Assembly: GCF_000746205.1 (NCBI RefSeq)
Contig: NZ_KN050825.1
Location: 124,001-188,000, forward strand
Reading direction: 5' to 3'
Length of the DNA stretch: 64,000 nucleotides
Source of the DNA: Halorubrum sp. BV1
GTDB lineage: Archaea; Halobacteriota; Halobacteria; Halobacteriales; Haloferacaceae
The notes under the pieces were generated by a model. That model saw only the letters and a list, made by a program, of their open reading frames with translations. It was not told the DNA's origin and made no database searches. The first letter of the stretch is position 1. Every line of letters begins with the position of its first letter. The translations under genes and the position numbers were made by a program. Below, one piece after another: positions 24,728 to 33,306 of this stretch.

Positions 24728-24735
24728 GTTAAAGG
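24728..24735 (-). promoter_or_regulatory. TATA box of CNNM gene
   Basis: On the minus strand it reads CCTTTAAC, about 24 bases before the ATG at 24707, giving an essentially leaderless mRNA. Confidence 0.55.
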
Positions 24736-24837
24736 ATTACCTTCGGACGGTGACGGCGTCGGGTGCCGCGTCGTCACGACCGCACACAGCGTGCCGCCGC
24801 CGATACGATTACCCGTTCCGCGATCGAACGGGCGGAC

Positions 24838-25098
24838 ATGACGGAGCCACAGATCACCCTGTACCGATTACAGGCGTGTCCGTACTGCGAGCGCGTCGCC
24901 CGGACGCTGAACGAACTCGGCGTTTCGTACCGCTCGCGGTACGTCGAGCCGATGCACTCAGAGCGCAACGTCGTCAAGCGCGTCTCCGGTGCCCGGAGCG
25001 TCCCGGCGATCGTCGACCCCGAGACGGGCGTGACGATGTCCGAGAGCGCGAACATCGTCGAGTACCTCGAAGGAACCTACGGCGACGGAGGTGCCTGA
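24838..25098 (+). CDS. Glutaredoxin-like protein (GST N-terminal fold)
   Basis: An 86-residue thiol-redox protein with the active site CPYC (LQACPYCERVARTLNEL), the cis-Pro turn RSVPAIVD and the C-terminal SESANIVEYLEGTYG helix seen in glutaredoxins and GST N-domains. Haloarchaea lack glutathione and use gamma-glutamylcysteine or other thiols, so the reductant is uncertain. The open frame extends upstream, but the ATG at 24838 begins the conserved strand. The redoxin gene starts one base after its stop, so the two form an operon. Confidence 0.9.
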   Translation: MTEPQITLYRLQACPYCERVARTLNELGVSYRSRYVEPMHSERNVVKRVSGARSVPAIVDPETGVTMSESANIVEYLEGTYGDGGA

Positions 25099-25099
25099 G

Positions 25100-25609
25100 A
25101 TGCCCGACTTCGACGTCGTCTCCCTTCCCGAGACGGACCACGTCGCCGAGGGCGACACCGCGCCCGACTTCACCCGCCCGCTCGTCGACGCGGAGTACTG
25201 GGAAGACCGGTCGCTCGATTCCGTCGTCGACGGACCCACGCTTCTGGTCTTCCATCCGATGGATGGTGCGTTCCAAGCGACGTACCTCTACAACACGGTC
25301 GACGAGCACGGATGGGCCGACGACCTCGACGTGGTCGGACTCTCCGTCTCCACGCCGTACGCTCACAAGCGCCTGCTCGGCGAGCGTGCCGACGGCGTCC
25401 GGATCTTCTCCGACCCCGGCGCGGGCGTGATAGAAGAGTACGGGCTCGCACACGACATCGACGGCATGACCGGGATCACGGAGACGCGGCCGGCCGTCTT
25501 CCTCCTCGACGGCGACCGGAGCGTCGAGTACGCGTGGGTTGCGAGCGACCACCCCGAGTTCCCCGACGCCGAGGCGATAGACGCCGCGGTCGACGACCTG
25601 CTCGACTGA
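25100..25609 (+). CDS. Peroxiredoxin-like redoxin without cysteines
   Basis: A 169-residue protein with the AhpC/TSA-redoxin layout: GDTAPDFTRPL, the strand PTLLVFHPMDGAF, LDVVGLSVSTPYAHKR, and ITETRPAVFLLDGDRSVEYAWV. The peroxidatic Cys expected after the first core strand is absent, and I find no Cys anywhere in the protein, so it cannot be a classical thiol peroxidase. The ATG at 25100 follows the glutaredoxin stop by one base; a GTG three codons upstream is an alternative. A chaperone-like, regulatory or scaffold role with the adjacent glutaredoxin is possible but unproven. Confidence 0.82.
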   Translation: MPDFDVVSLPETDHVAEGDTAPDFTRPLVDAEYWEDRSLDSVVDGPTLLVFHPMDGAFQATYLYNTVDEHGWADDLDVVGLSVSTPYAHKRLLGERADGVRIFSDPGAGVIEEYGLAHDIDGMTGITETRPAVFLLDGDRSVEYAWVASDHPEFPDAEAIDAAVDDLLD

Positions 25610-25648
25610 ATCGGTCGACGACCATCGGATCGCGGTTTTTCCGGTTGC

Positions 25649-27937
25649 CTACTCCGCTAGCGACAGTGCGGCGAGAAGCGACTCCAGTTGCACCTGCTCG
25701 TTCGCGCCCTCCGCGATCCGGTAGTCGGCCTCGCCGATCCGCTCCATCAGGCGGACGGCCTCCCGCTCCGTGAGGTCGAACTCCCAGACCGAGCGGTGCA
25801 GCTGGTCTATCACGTCCCCGCCCGCCATTCCCGTCTCGGTCAAGAGCGTGTCGAGCGTCGCCCGCGCCTTGGTGAAATCGCCATCCAAGGCGTCCGTCAC
25901 CATCGACTCGATCTCCTCGGGTCGGGCCGTGGCGGTGATCGCGTACACCGCCTCCTCGTCGACGACCTCGCCGGTCGTCGCCGCGGCCTGCAGCGAGTTG
26001 ATCGCGCGGCGCATGTCGCCGTCTGCGGCGTAGACGAGGGCGTCGACGCCCGCGTCGGTCACCTCGATCCCCTCCGCGGCGGCGATCTCGCGCACCTGCG
26101 CAGCCACCGCGTCGTCCGACAGCGGCGAGAACCGGAAGACGGCACACCGCGACTGGATCGGGTCGATGATCTTCGACGAGTAGTTACACGAGAGGATGAA
26201 TCGGGTGTTATCGGAGAACTGCTCCATCGTCCGGCGGAGCGCTGATTGTGCGTCATCGGTGTTGTGCGTCAGGATACCGTTGGCGAGCATGAAGTTGGGT
26301 GTTCCCTCCATGCTGATGTTGTACGCTTTCCCGCGGTGGCTGTACTCGATCCGGCTGATCTCGGCGGTCTGAACCGACTTCACACCACCGTCTGTGACGG
26401 CAGTGGCTTCGAACTCGTCTTTCTCGTAGTGTTCGTGGTGTGGGAGTTCACCGTCACCGACGACAACGAAGGTGTACTCGTCGCCGTAGGTCTCCAGGAA
26501 CTCTTCCACCTTTTCCGTCTGTCCCCAAAGTGCGGCCACTCCCTTGACTTCGATTACCGTCTTATCCACCACGAAGTCGGGGTGATACACGGAATCAGAC
26601 AGCTCAAACGCCGGCTCGTACTCGTACTCGATTCCCGCGTCTTGCAGCTTCTTACCGACCTCGTACTCCCAATCGGACCGGACGAGATGGCCCAAATCGT
26701 CGCTGTGTCTGACGTTACCGCCTGTGGGCTCGTGACCCTGAAGCGCCTCGGAGACTTTCGCTGCGATCTCCGGGTCACGCATCGGATTTTTGTCGCCACT
26801 GATGTCACAGACGGGGTAGCCGCAGTTCTCGACACTCTTTTCGATGACCGCTTCCCGCTCATCGTCGTCCAAACTCTCCCACCACTCGGCTGTGGCTGCA
26901 CCGATGTCTGCTTTCACCTCGTCGGGATCTGCGTCGACGACCCACTCCTCCCACGACGTTCCCGACCGCATCTCGCTGACCGTCTCGCGGAATCGTTCAA
27001 CCGTCTCGTCGTCCATCTCCATGACGTGGGTCCCATGGAACTCGCCGCCGTAGTTCGGATTGTTCTCGCCAGCGAGCCGCCCGTCGGAGAGCGCGTCGAT
27101 GATCTTCTCCCGTCGCTCGTCGGACCACTCCACGCCGTGCATCGGGTTCCCCTCGCCGCGCATGTCTCGGCTGTGCCCCTCGTTCTTACATTCGAGAGAG
27201 CAGAACCGGCCCGCTGTCCAATCGTCACAGACATCACACTGCGACACACCGATATCGTCTCTGAAGTCCGCGACCTCGTCTCCGGGAGACAGTTCTCGGA
27301 GTTCTTTCTCAACGAGCCGGCCATCGTCGCCGACCACGAAGAACGGGTGCGTCGGACTGGCCAGCATCGTCCGACCGTCGCCCAGTTCCAATTCGAAGAA
27401 GTCCGCGACGCCGGAATCGACCAGATGACCCTCGTCGGACTGAACTTCGTTTGTCTCGAAATCGACGGACGGGATCGGCTCCCCGTCTTCACTCACTTCT
27501 TCGATCGGTTTTATTTCTGGTTTCGACGGATACCCCGTGACGACCTCAGTTCCGGGTGGCACGCACAACGAGTCCGCCTCGTCGAGAAACACGATCCGGA
27601 AGTCGCCGCCGAACGACGACCGCGCGAACCCCTTGATCCGGTCGCGGACAACGTCGATCCCGCGCTGGTCCGAGGCGTTGAGCTCTAAGAAGTTCCCGCG
27701 CCAGTTGTCTTCGCCGTAGATTTCGCGGGCGATGGCGGTTGCAGCAGTGGTTTTTCCGATTCCTGCCGGCCCTGAAAATAAGAGGTGGGGCACGTCGTCC
27801 TGTGCGATGTAGCTCTGGAGCCGCTCGACGATTTCCTCCTGGCCGTGGATGTCGTCGAGCGACTGCGGCCGGTATTTCTCGATCCAGATCTCCCGGCCCG
27901 TCGCCGTCGCAGCCGGCTGCTCGTCGGCATCGCTCAT
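25649..27937 (-). CDS. rfcS: Replication factor C small subunit, interrupted by an intein
   Basis: This 762-codon frame encodes the clamp-loader AAA+ subunit that loads PCNA at primer ends. The spliced protein is 327 residues, the normal archaeal size. N-extein: [19 protein letters not shown], Walker [10 protein letters not shown] and Walker [11 protein letters not shown]-extein: [14 protein letters not shown], sensor 1 [16 protein letters not shown] and the arginine finger SRC. A 435-residue intein sits directly after DEADSL. A TTTATGA box (minus strand, 27963-27969) about 29 bases before the ATG sets the start. The gene is essential, so efficient protein splicing must be assumed. Confidence 0.96.
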   Translation of the reverse strand: MSDADEQPAATATGREIWIEKYRPQSLDDIHGQEEIVERLQSYIAQDDVPHLLFSGPAGIGKTTAATAIAREIYGEDNWRGNFLELNASDQRGIDVVRDRIKGFARSSFGGDFRIVFLDEADSLCVPPGTEVVTGYPSKPEIKPIEEVSEDGEPIPSVDFETNEVQSDEGHLVDSGVADFFELELGDGRTMLASPTHPFFVVGDDGRLVEKELRELSPGDEVADFRDDIGVSQCDVCDDWTAGRFCSLECKNEGHSRDMRGEGNPMHGVEWSDERREKIIDALSDGRLAGENNPNYGGEFHGTHVMEMDDETVERFRETVSEMRSGTSWEEWVVDADPDEVKADIGAATAEWWESLDDDEREAVIEKSVENCGYPVCDISGDKNPMRDPEIAAKVSEALQGHEPTGGNVRHSDDLGHLVRSDWEYEVGKKLQDAGIEYEYEPAFELSDSVYHPDFVVDKTVIEVKGVAALWGQTEKVEEFLETYGDEYTFVVVGDGELPHHEHYEKDEFEATAVTDGGVKSVQTAEISRIEYSHRGKAYNISMEGTPNFMLANGILTHNTDDAQSALRRTMEQFSDNTRFILSCNYSSKIIDPIQSRCAVFRFSPLSDDAVAAQVREIAAAEGIEVTDAGVDALVYAADGDMRRAINSLQAAATTGEVVDEEAVYAITATARPEEIESMVTDALDGDFTKARATLDTLLTETGMAGGDVIDQLHRSVWEFDLTEREAVRLMERIGEADYRIAEGANEQVQLESLLAALSLAE
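26261..27565 (-). mobile_element. RfcS intein with PD-(D/E)XK-type homing endonuclease
   Basis: Residues 125-559 of the RfcS precursor. Splicing blocks: Cys1 in CVPPGTEVV (block A), ASPTHPFFV (block B, TxxH-type), and [20 protein letters not shown] followed by THN (blocks F and G), with Thr as the +1 extein residue. Between them there is no LAGLIDADG pair. Instead there is a Cys4 finger (CX2C-X8-CX3C, residues 234-250), three NUMOD3-like motifs ([22 protein letters not shown]), and a nuclease-like core with Glu424, Pro453-Asp454 (YHPDFVV) and Glu463-Val-Lys465 (VIEVKG). Base composition looks less GC-rich than the exteins, suggesting transfer. Nuclease activity is inferred from motifs. Confidence 0.88.
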
Positions 27938-27962
27938 TGTGCGATCGGACGACCGGCGGGGT

Positions 27963-27969
27963 CATAAAC
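27963..27969 (-). promoter_or_regulatory. TATA box of rfcS
   Basis: The minus strand reads GTTTATG, centred about 29 bases before the ATG at 27937. Confidence 0.6.
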
Positions 27970-28003
27970 GAACCGAGAGGCGGGCAGGTCGCCGCGGCGC
28001 GTT

Positions 28004-28954
28004 CTACTCGAACTCGTCGACGAGCGCGGGCACCACGTCGAAGAGGTCGCCGACGATCCCGTAGTCGGCGATGTCGAAGATCGGTGCGGTCGGGTCGGTG
28101 TTGATCGCGATTATCGTGTCTGCGCCCTTCATCCCGGCGACATGCTGGACCGCGCCGGAGATGCCGACCGCGACGTACACGTCGGGGGTGACGACCTTCC
28201 CCGACTGGCCGACCTGCCGGTTCTTCGGCAGCCAGCCGTTGTCGACGATCGGCCGCGACGCCGAGAGCGTCGCACCGAGCGCGTCGGCGAGCGCCTCGAC
28301 GACCTCCAAGTTCTCCTCCTCGCCGATCCCACGGCCGACAGAGACGAGCACGTCGGCGTCGGCGATGTCGACGTCACCGCTGCCGACCTCCTCGAACCCG
28401 GTCACGCGAGCGCCCGACTCGGGGAGATCGACTTCGGCCGTCTCGACGGTCGCGTCGCCGACGCCCTCCGCCGGTGGCCACTCGCCGCCCCGAATCGTGA
28501 CGACGAACCGGTCGCCGGCCACGTCGACTGTGGTCTCCACCTTCGAGCCGTACATCTCGCGGGTGAGGGTCAGGCCGTCGTCGTACGCGACGCCGATCGC
28601 GTCAGTGGCGATCGGCACGCCGAGGTCCTCGGCGAGCGCGGGGGCGTAGTCGAGCCCGTTCACGGAGTTCGGGATCACGATCGATCCGGCGTCGATCCGC
28701 TCCGCGAGTTGCCGGACGGCCGCCTGATAGACGGTGTGGTCGAACTCCTCGCCGTTCGGGACGACATGGATCGCGTCGACGCCCTCGCGGTCCAGGTCTT
28801 CGGCGAAGGCGTCGACGTCGCCCGCGACGACCGCGACGTGGCAGTCGCCGCCGCGCGCGTCTGCCAGTTCTCGACCCGCGGTGATCGCCTCGTACGAGAC
28901 GTCTCGAAGCTCTCCGCGGCGGTGTTCGGCGACGACGAGCGCGTCTTCGGTCAC
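28004..28954 (-). CDS. etfA: Electron transfer flavoprotein alpha subunit
   Basis: A 316-residue FAD-binding ETF alpha subunit that, with EtfB, accepts electrons from acyl-CoA dehydrogenases or similar flavoproteins. The C-terminal FAD domain shows SVGRGIGEEENLEVVEALADALG, SRPIVDNGWLPKNRQVGQSGKVV, VGISGAVQH and INTDPTAPIFDIADYGIVGD. The start is GTG at 28954, overlapping the etfB stop by 4 bases; the open frame upstream is only a shadow of etfB. No FixC/FixX-type quinone reductase gene is adjacent in the window. Confidence 0.95.
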   Translation of the reverse strand: MTEDALVVAEHRRGELRDVSYEAITAGRELADARGGDCHVAVVAGDVDAFAEDLDREGVDAIHVVPNGEEFDHTVYQAAVRQLAERIDAGSIVIPNSVNGLDYAPALAEDLGVPIATDAIGVAYDDGLTLTREMYGSKVETTVDVAGDRFVVTIRGGEWPPAEGVGDATVETAEVDLPESGARVTGFEEVGSGDVDIADADVLVSVGRGIGEEENLEVVEALADALGATLSASRPIVDNGWLPKNRQVGQSGKVVTPDVYVAVGISGAVQHVAGMKGADTIIAINTDPTAPIFDIADYGIVGDLFDVVPALVDEFE

Positions 28955-29739
28955 GCCACCACCCCCGTCTCCCGCAGGACCTCGGCGAGTCGGCTCGCGG
29001 CCTCCGCCGCGTCGCCCTCGATCAGTTCGGCGTCTGACTCGCTCTCCGGTTCGGACATCGACGTAATCGTCACGTCGCTTTCGACGTCGGCGGCGGCGAG
29101 CCCGAGGTCGGCTAACTCGCGCGCGGCGATCTCCTTCTGTTGGGCCTGTCGGATCCCGCGGAGGCTCGCGTACCGCGGCTCGTTGAGGCCGGTCTGAACC
29201 GTCAACACCGCTGGGAGGTCGACGTCCGTCAGCTCCTCGACGCCGCCCTCCAGTTCGCGGTGGACGTGTGCGACGCCCGCGTCGGGATCGATCTCCAGAT
29301 CGTTGACGACCGCGGCGTGTTCGAAGCCGATCCGCTCCGCGAGCGCGACGCCCGTCGCGCCGAATCCGGTGTCGGCGGCCTGGACGCCGCCGAGGATCAG
29401 GTCCGGGTCCTCGTCGGCGACGACCGCCTCGAACACCGTCGCCTTCGCTTTGACGTCCGCGAACCCCGTCTCGAACGCGTCGTCCCAGACGCGAACGGCG
29501 CGATCCGCGCCCTTCGCGAGGGCGGTTCGGATCGTCTCCTCGGCCCGCTCCGGACCGATCGTGACGGCGACGACCTCCGCTGCGATCCCGGCTTCGGACA
29601 GCTGTGCCGCCGCCTCGACGGCGTAGTCGTCCCACTCGTTGAGGCCGTACTCGAGGTCCGACGGCGCGATATCCGTCCCCTCGATCGCGAAGTCATCGCT
29701 CGCCTCCGCGACCTCCTTGACGGTCACCAGAACCTTCAT
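28951..29739 (-). CDS. etfB: Electron transfer flavoprotein beta subunit
   Basis: A 262-residue ETF beta subunit and partner of EtfA. Diagnostic segments are MKVLVTVKEV, LNEWDDYAVEAA, AVTIGPERAEETIRTALAKGADRAV, LILGGVQAADTGFGATGVALAE and the ETF-beta signature region around LTVQTGLNEPRYASLRGI. It lies first in the etfBA operon. The last 35 residues are acidic, a normal haloarchaeal extension. Confidence 0.95.
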   Translation of the reverse strand: MKVLVTVKEVAEASDDFAIEGTDIAPSDLEYGLNEWDDYAVEAAAQLSEAGIAAEVVAVTIGPERAEETIRTALAKGADRAVRVWDDAFETGFADVKAKATVFEAVVADEDPDLILGGVQAADTGFGATGVALAERIGFEHAAVVNDLEIDPDAGVAHVHRELEGGVEELTDVDLPAVLTVQTGLNEPRYASLRGIRQAQQKEIAARELADLGLAAADVESDVTITSMSEPESESDAELIEGDAAEAASRLAEVLRETGVVA

Positions 29740-29779
29740 GATCGATACTCCGGCGTTTGGTGGGTAATGGTTTTCGGAA

Positions 29780-31243
29780 CTACCGATCGCCTCCCGAGCC
29801 GGGATCGACCTCGCCGTCGGGGTCGGTTCCAGTGTCGTCGCCGCCTCGCGCAGCCGCGTCCGTCCCGCTATCGGGAAGGGAGATCAGGTTCTCACGGCCC
29901 AGTCGGAGCTTTTCGACGCGGCCCTCGTCGGTCATCGCGGACAGGAGCTGTGACACCTTCGCGTCCGACCAGCCTGTCTCCGAGACGATGTCGGCCTGTC
30001 GCATCCGCCCGCCGTTGTCGACGAGGAGGTGTTCGACGCGCTCTTCGTCGGAGAGTAACGACTGGTCGATCTCGTCGGCCCGTTCGCGTCCCTCCGCCGA
30101 GTCGGACGACTCCGTCGGTCCGCTCTCGTCCGGACCCGAATCGGTCTGCGTGTCGGCGCTCGCGCCGGCAGCCGGCTCGGTCCCGCTGTCGCCGGGCGCG
30201 TCGGGTTCGGTCGGGTCACCGGACTTCGCGGGGGTGCCGTCTCTCGGCGTCTCGGTACCGTCGGCCGCGCGGCCGCCCGCATCCGACTCGCCCGAACTGG
30301 CGTCGCTCGTCTCGGGGTTGCCGACGCTGGCGTCGCTCGCACCGGTCTCGCCCGCACGCGTGTCGTCCGCGGTGGTCGGCGACGCGCCCGCGTCGTCAGA
30401 GCCCGCGGCGACATCACGCTCCCGCCGTCGGTAGCTGACGATGCTGCCGGCGATGATCAGCGCGCCGACCACGATCGCGGCGGCGAGCATCGTCCACGGC
30501 GGTCCGGGCGTCCCGGTCGACGCGTACACGACCGCGACGCCTTCGCCCTCGTCGAACGTCCGCGGCCCCTCGATCACCACGGCGTTGTCCCGCAGCGACG
30601 CCGTCGTGCTCGTGACCGTGTAGCCGTCCGGCGTCGTCACTTCGAGCGTCTGCCCCGGTTCGAGCGACCGCAACCACGTCCCGTCGGGCGTCGTCAGGGC
30701 GTCGCCCAACACGAGCTCCTCGCCGTCCTGCGTGAGAAACGCCGTCCAGACGAACGACAGGCGAAGTTCGCCGACGGCGGCCGCGTCCTCGTCCGCGACG
30801 TCGAACGACGACGTGTCCTCGTGGACGATGGCCTCGCGTTCGGCCGATTCGATCCGCATCGTCCGGTTGAGGTTCCGGCTGGCCTCGCGGGCGAACCCGG
30901 CGAACAGATCGGCGCTTGGACCGATCTCGCCGTTCGCGAACCGGTCACCGACCGTTTCGAACGCCGCCCGATCGGCCTCGTCGGTGAGCGCGTACCGGAC
31001 GGACACGGTCCAGCGAGCGTCGCCGTCCGGGGCGGGCTCGATCCGGATCCGCGTCGCCGTGGTCGGATCGACGCCGTCGTCGGCCTGTTCGATCACCGGA
31101 TCACCGGTCACGGCCGCCGCCCGGTCGGCCGGCGACGCGGAGGGGGAGGCGGCCGCGGCTCCCGCGGCGGACGCGAAGACGCCCGCGAGGAGGAGCACGC
31201 CGACGGCCGCGGCGAGGAGAACGCGAGACGGAGGGTTCCGCAT
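29780..31243 (-). CDS. Membrane-anchored protein with ectodomain and C-terminal winged helix
   Basis: A 487-residue protein of the haloarchaeal DUF7345/DUF7343 type. The order is a signal peptide (residues 1-30), a beta-rich ectodomain (about 40-250), a membrane helix (WTMLAAAIVVGALIIAGSIVSY), a long disordered acidic linker (about 280-400) and a winged helix-turn-helix (LSDEERVEHLLVDNGGRMRQADIVSETGWSDAKVSQ onward, about 410-465). This looks like a signal-transducing regulator that reads outside conditions and binds DNA or another partner inside, but no target can be named. I chose the ATG at 31243 as the start of the signal peptide; one lies five codons upstream. Confidence 0.78.
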   Translation of the reverse strand: MRNPPSRVLLAAAVGVLLLAGVFASAAGAAAASPSASPADRAAAVTGDPVIEQADDGVDPTTATRIRIEPAPDGDARWTVSVRYALTDEADRAAFETVGDRFANGEIGPSADLFAGFAREASRNLNRTMRIESAEREAIVHEDTSSFDVADEDAAAVGELRLSFVWTAFLTQDGEELVLGDALTTPDGTWLRSLEPGQTLEVTTPDGYTVTSTTASLRDNAVVIEGPRTFDEGEGVAVVYASTGTPGPPWTMLAAAIVVGALIIAGSIVSYRRRERDVAAGSDDAGASPTTADDTRAGETGASDASVGNPETSDASSGESDAGGRAADGTETPRDGTPAKSGDPTEPDAPGDSGTEPAAGASADTQTDSGPDESGPTESSDSAEGRERADEIDQSLLSDEERVEHLLVDNGGRMRQADIVSETGWSDAKVSQLLSAMTDEGRVEKLRLGRENLISLPDSGTDAAARGGDDTGTDPDGEVDPGSGGDR

Positions 31244-31341
31244 ACACCTCAAAATCACTCAGGCACCGGGCAAAACGCTTTCCATGGGCGGGATGGAACG
31301 GCGGCACGGGACGGCGAACGCGACCGGCGCAGTGGGGTGGA

Positions 31342-31351
31342 TTTTTTATAT
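31342..31351 (+). promoter_or_regulatory. TATA box of secreted DUF7094-type gene
   Basis: TTTTTTATAT is centred about 25 bases before the ATG at 31373; the transcript should be leaderless. Confidence 0.7.
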
Positions 31352-31372
31352 CGCGCGGCGAACCGTCGCCTA

Positions 31373-32707
31373 ATGAGGGCCCTCCCCGTCGCCGTCGCAG
31401 TCCTCCTACTGCTTGCGCCGGTCGCCGGCACCAGCCTGTCGACCGATCCGGGTCCGGCAGCGTCCGCCGCCACGACAGCGTCGACCGACGCGCACTCGCC
31501 CGTCTCCCCGCCGGCGACCGCGCCGGTCGAGGCGACCTCGTCGCAGTCCGCCTCCGCGGGGCTCGGTGCACCCACCCCCCGACAGGCATCGGGCGAGAAC
31601 CGCACTTTCCGGACGCTGTCGGTGCCAGACGGCGGCCCCATGCGGATCGAACGCACTACCCGCGGCGCGAACCTCGGCCCGTCTCTCGACGTCGCGGTCG
31701 ACGAGACGAACGCGGCGATGGAAACCGCGACCATCGTCGAGCGGGTCGACGCCGCAGAGACGAGCGCTGATCGCCGCCAGCGGATCCTCGACGCGCTCGA
31801 CAGGGTCGAACGCGACGAGACGCGGCTCTACGAGCGGCAACGGACCGCGATCCGTGAACACGCCTCGGGCGACCGCACGAACCGGGAGCTGCTCAACGAG
31901 CTCGTCCGGATCGCGGCCGCCGCCCGCGAGTACGACGAGCGCCTCGACACGCTGGACACGCTCGCAGACGAGACGAGCGGTTTCAGCGCACCCCCCCGGC
32001 TCGCCGAGCTACGGGTTCGGCTGCAAGTGTACGGAGGACCGGTCCGCGCCCACGCGCTCGCCGCCGCCGGCGGCGCTGTCACCGCCGCCGACGTGCACGT
32101 TCAGTCGAGCGACGACGCGCTCGTGCTGGCGACGATCGCCGACGGCCAGTACGTCCGGGAGGTGATCCGGCTGGACCGGTGGGACCGCGACGGTGACTCG
32201 ATCAGCAACGACGCGGCGATCGACGCGGTCTCCGGCGCGTATCCGGAGACGGTGGCGCTCCGCCAGCCCGACGCCTTCGGGGCGGGATCGGTTCAACGGA
32301 TCACCGTGCCACACGAGTTCGGACTCCTCCGGACGTACGTCAGCGGCGGAACGACGCGGGTGTTCGTCGAGCATCAACGGATCGACCTCGACGCGTTCGC
32401 CGACACCGAGCCGGTCACGGAGGCGGGTGATGGCTTCGACGTGACCGTCGACCGGAGCTACGTCGGCGGTCCGGTGACCGTCACCGTCCGCGACGAGGAG
32501 AGCGGCGACCCCGTCTCCGGCGTCACCGTCACGAAACGCGTCGGCGACGCCGACAGCCGAGCGATCGGGGACACGAACGGCGACGGCGTCGTCCGAACCC
32601 TCTCGCCCGCGGACACCTATCGCATCACGGTCGTCGACGAACCCCGCGTCGTCGTGGTCGAGGGCCTCGATCCGATCGCGACGCCCGCGCCGGTCGAGGA
32701 CACGTAA
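31373..32707 (+). CDS. Secreted haloarchaeal protein (DUF7094/DUF7096-like)
   Basis: A 444-residue exported protein. It starts with a Sec signal peptide (LPVAVAVLLLLAPVAGTSLS), then a Thr/Ser/Pro/Ala-rich low-complexity region (about 20-75), a charged alpha-helical, probably coiled-coil region (about 95-200; RILDALDRVERDETRLYERQ), and beta-rich domains, the last of which (about 360-435; GGPVTVTVRDEESGDPVSGVTVT) resembles a carboxypeptidase-regulatory-like or Ig-like fold. No catalytic motif is visible. It is divergent from the membrane-anchored wHTH gene and is preceded by its own strong TATA box. Confidence 0.78.
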   Translation: MRALPVAVAVLLLLAPVAGTSLSTDPGPAASAATTASTDAHSPVSPPATAPVEATSSQSASAGLGAPTPRQASGENRTFRTLSVPDGGPMRIERTTRGANLGPSLDVAVDETNAAMETATIVERVDAAETSADRRQRILDALDRVERDETRLYERQRTAIREHASGDRTNRELLNELVRIAAAAREYDERLDTLDTLADETSGFSAPPRLAELRVRLQVYGGPVRAHALAAAGGAVTAADVHVQSSDDALVLATIADGQYVREVIRLDRWDRDGDSISNDAAIDAVSGAYPETVALRQPDAFGAGSVQRITVPHEFGLLRTYVSGGTTRVFVEHQRIDLDAFADTEPVTEAGDGFDVTVDRSYVGGPVTVTVRDEESGDPVSGVTVTKRVGDADSRAIGDTNGDGVVRTLSPADTYRITVVDEPRVVVVEGLDPIATPAPVEDT

Positions 32708-32786
32708 GGTCGACCGAGCGCGCCCGGTGGCTCGCAGGCCGCGACCCCGCGACGACCGGCGACCGCCGGCCGTCCGACACGGCCCC

Positions 32787-33149
32787 TCAGAGGTCGACGC
32801 CGTCCGGGTCGTTCCACTCGTCTTCGTCGCCGTCGTCGGGAGTCCCACCGTCGGCCTCGGTGCCGGCCGGTCCGAGGGACTTCTCGCCGCGTCGAGACTC
32901 GTGGACCGCGAAGCCGGCCTCCCGGCTCTCGCCGCCGCCGGCGTAGGGGTCGTCCGCGGGGTCGTAGTCCAGTTCGCTCCGCTCGAAGACGTACGCGAGA
33001 AAGCCGAAGAGCGGAACGAAGAAGGCGAGCGCGGTCCACTTCCGGCGGTCCATCCCGTGTCTGGGTGCGTCGACGTAGACGTACGCCGCGAATCCGACGA
33101 GCCACACGAGTGGGACGCCGACGAGGATGGCGGCGACGAGCGGGTCCAT
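32787..33149 (-). CDS. Small two-helix membrane protein (PLDc_N-like)
   Basis: A 120-residue protein with two N-terminal membrane helices (VAAILVGVPLVWLVGFAAYVYV and WTALAFFVPLFGFLAYVFERSE) separated by a short basic loop, then an acidic disordered tail. The helix pair with R-K-W before the second helix resembles the phospholipase D N-terminal (PLDc_N) small-membrane family. No enzymatic domain follows. The ATG at 33149 has an imperfect GCTTATG box about 25 bases upstream. Function is unknown. Confidence 0.7.
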   Translation of the reverse strand: MDPLVAAILVGVPLVWLVGFAAYVYVDAPRHGMDRRKWTALAFFVPLFGFLAYVFERSELDYDPADDPYAGGGESREAGFAVHESRRGEKSLGPAGTEADGGTPDDGDEDEWNDPDGVDL

Positions 33150-33306
33150 ACCGCCGATTCGCGCACACGGACATAAGCGCACGGGAGGTTCCGATGACGA
33201 GAGACCGCGCCGGCGGCGCGAGACAGGACGACGACGCGAGACGGAACTACGACGCGAGACGCCCGGTCGGCCGAAGACACTAGCCGACGGAGCCCGTGTC
33301 GGTCGT

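Noticed and set aside
26246..27688. 480-codon plus-strand frame across the rfcS intein
   Set aside because: It is antisense to the intein, whose splicing motifs are intact; the antisense product has no recognisable fold.
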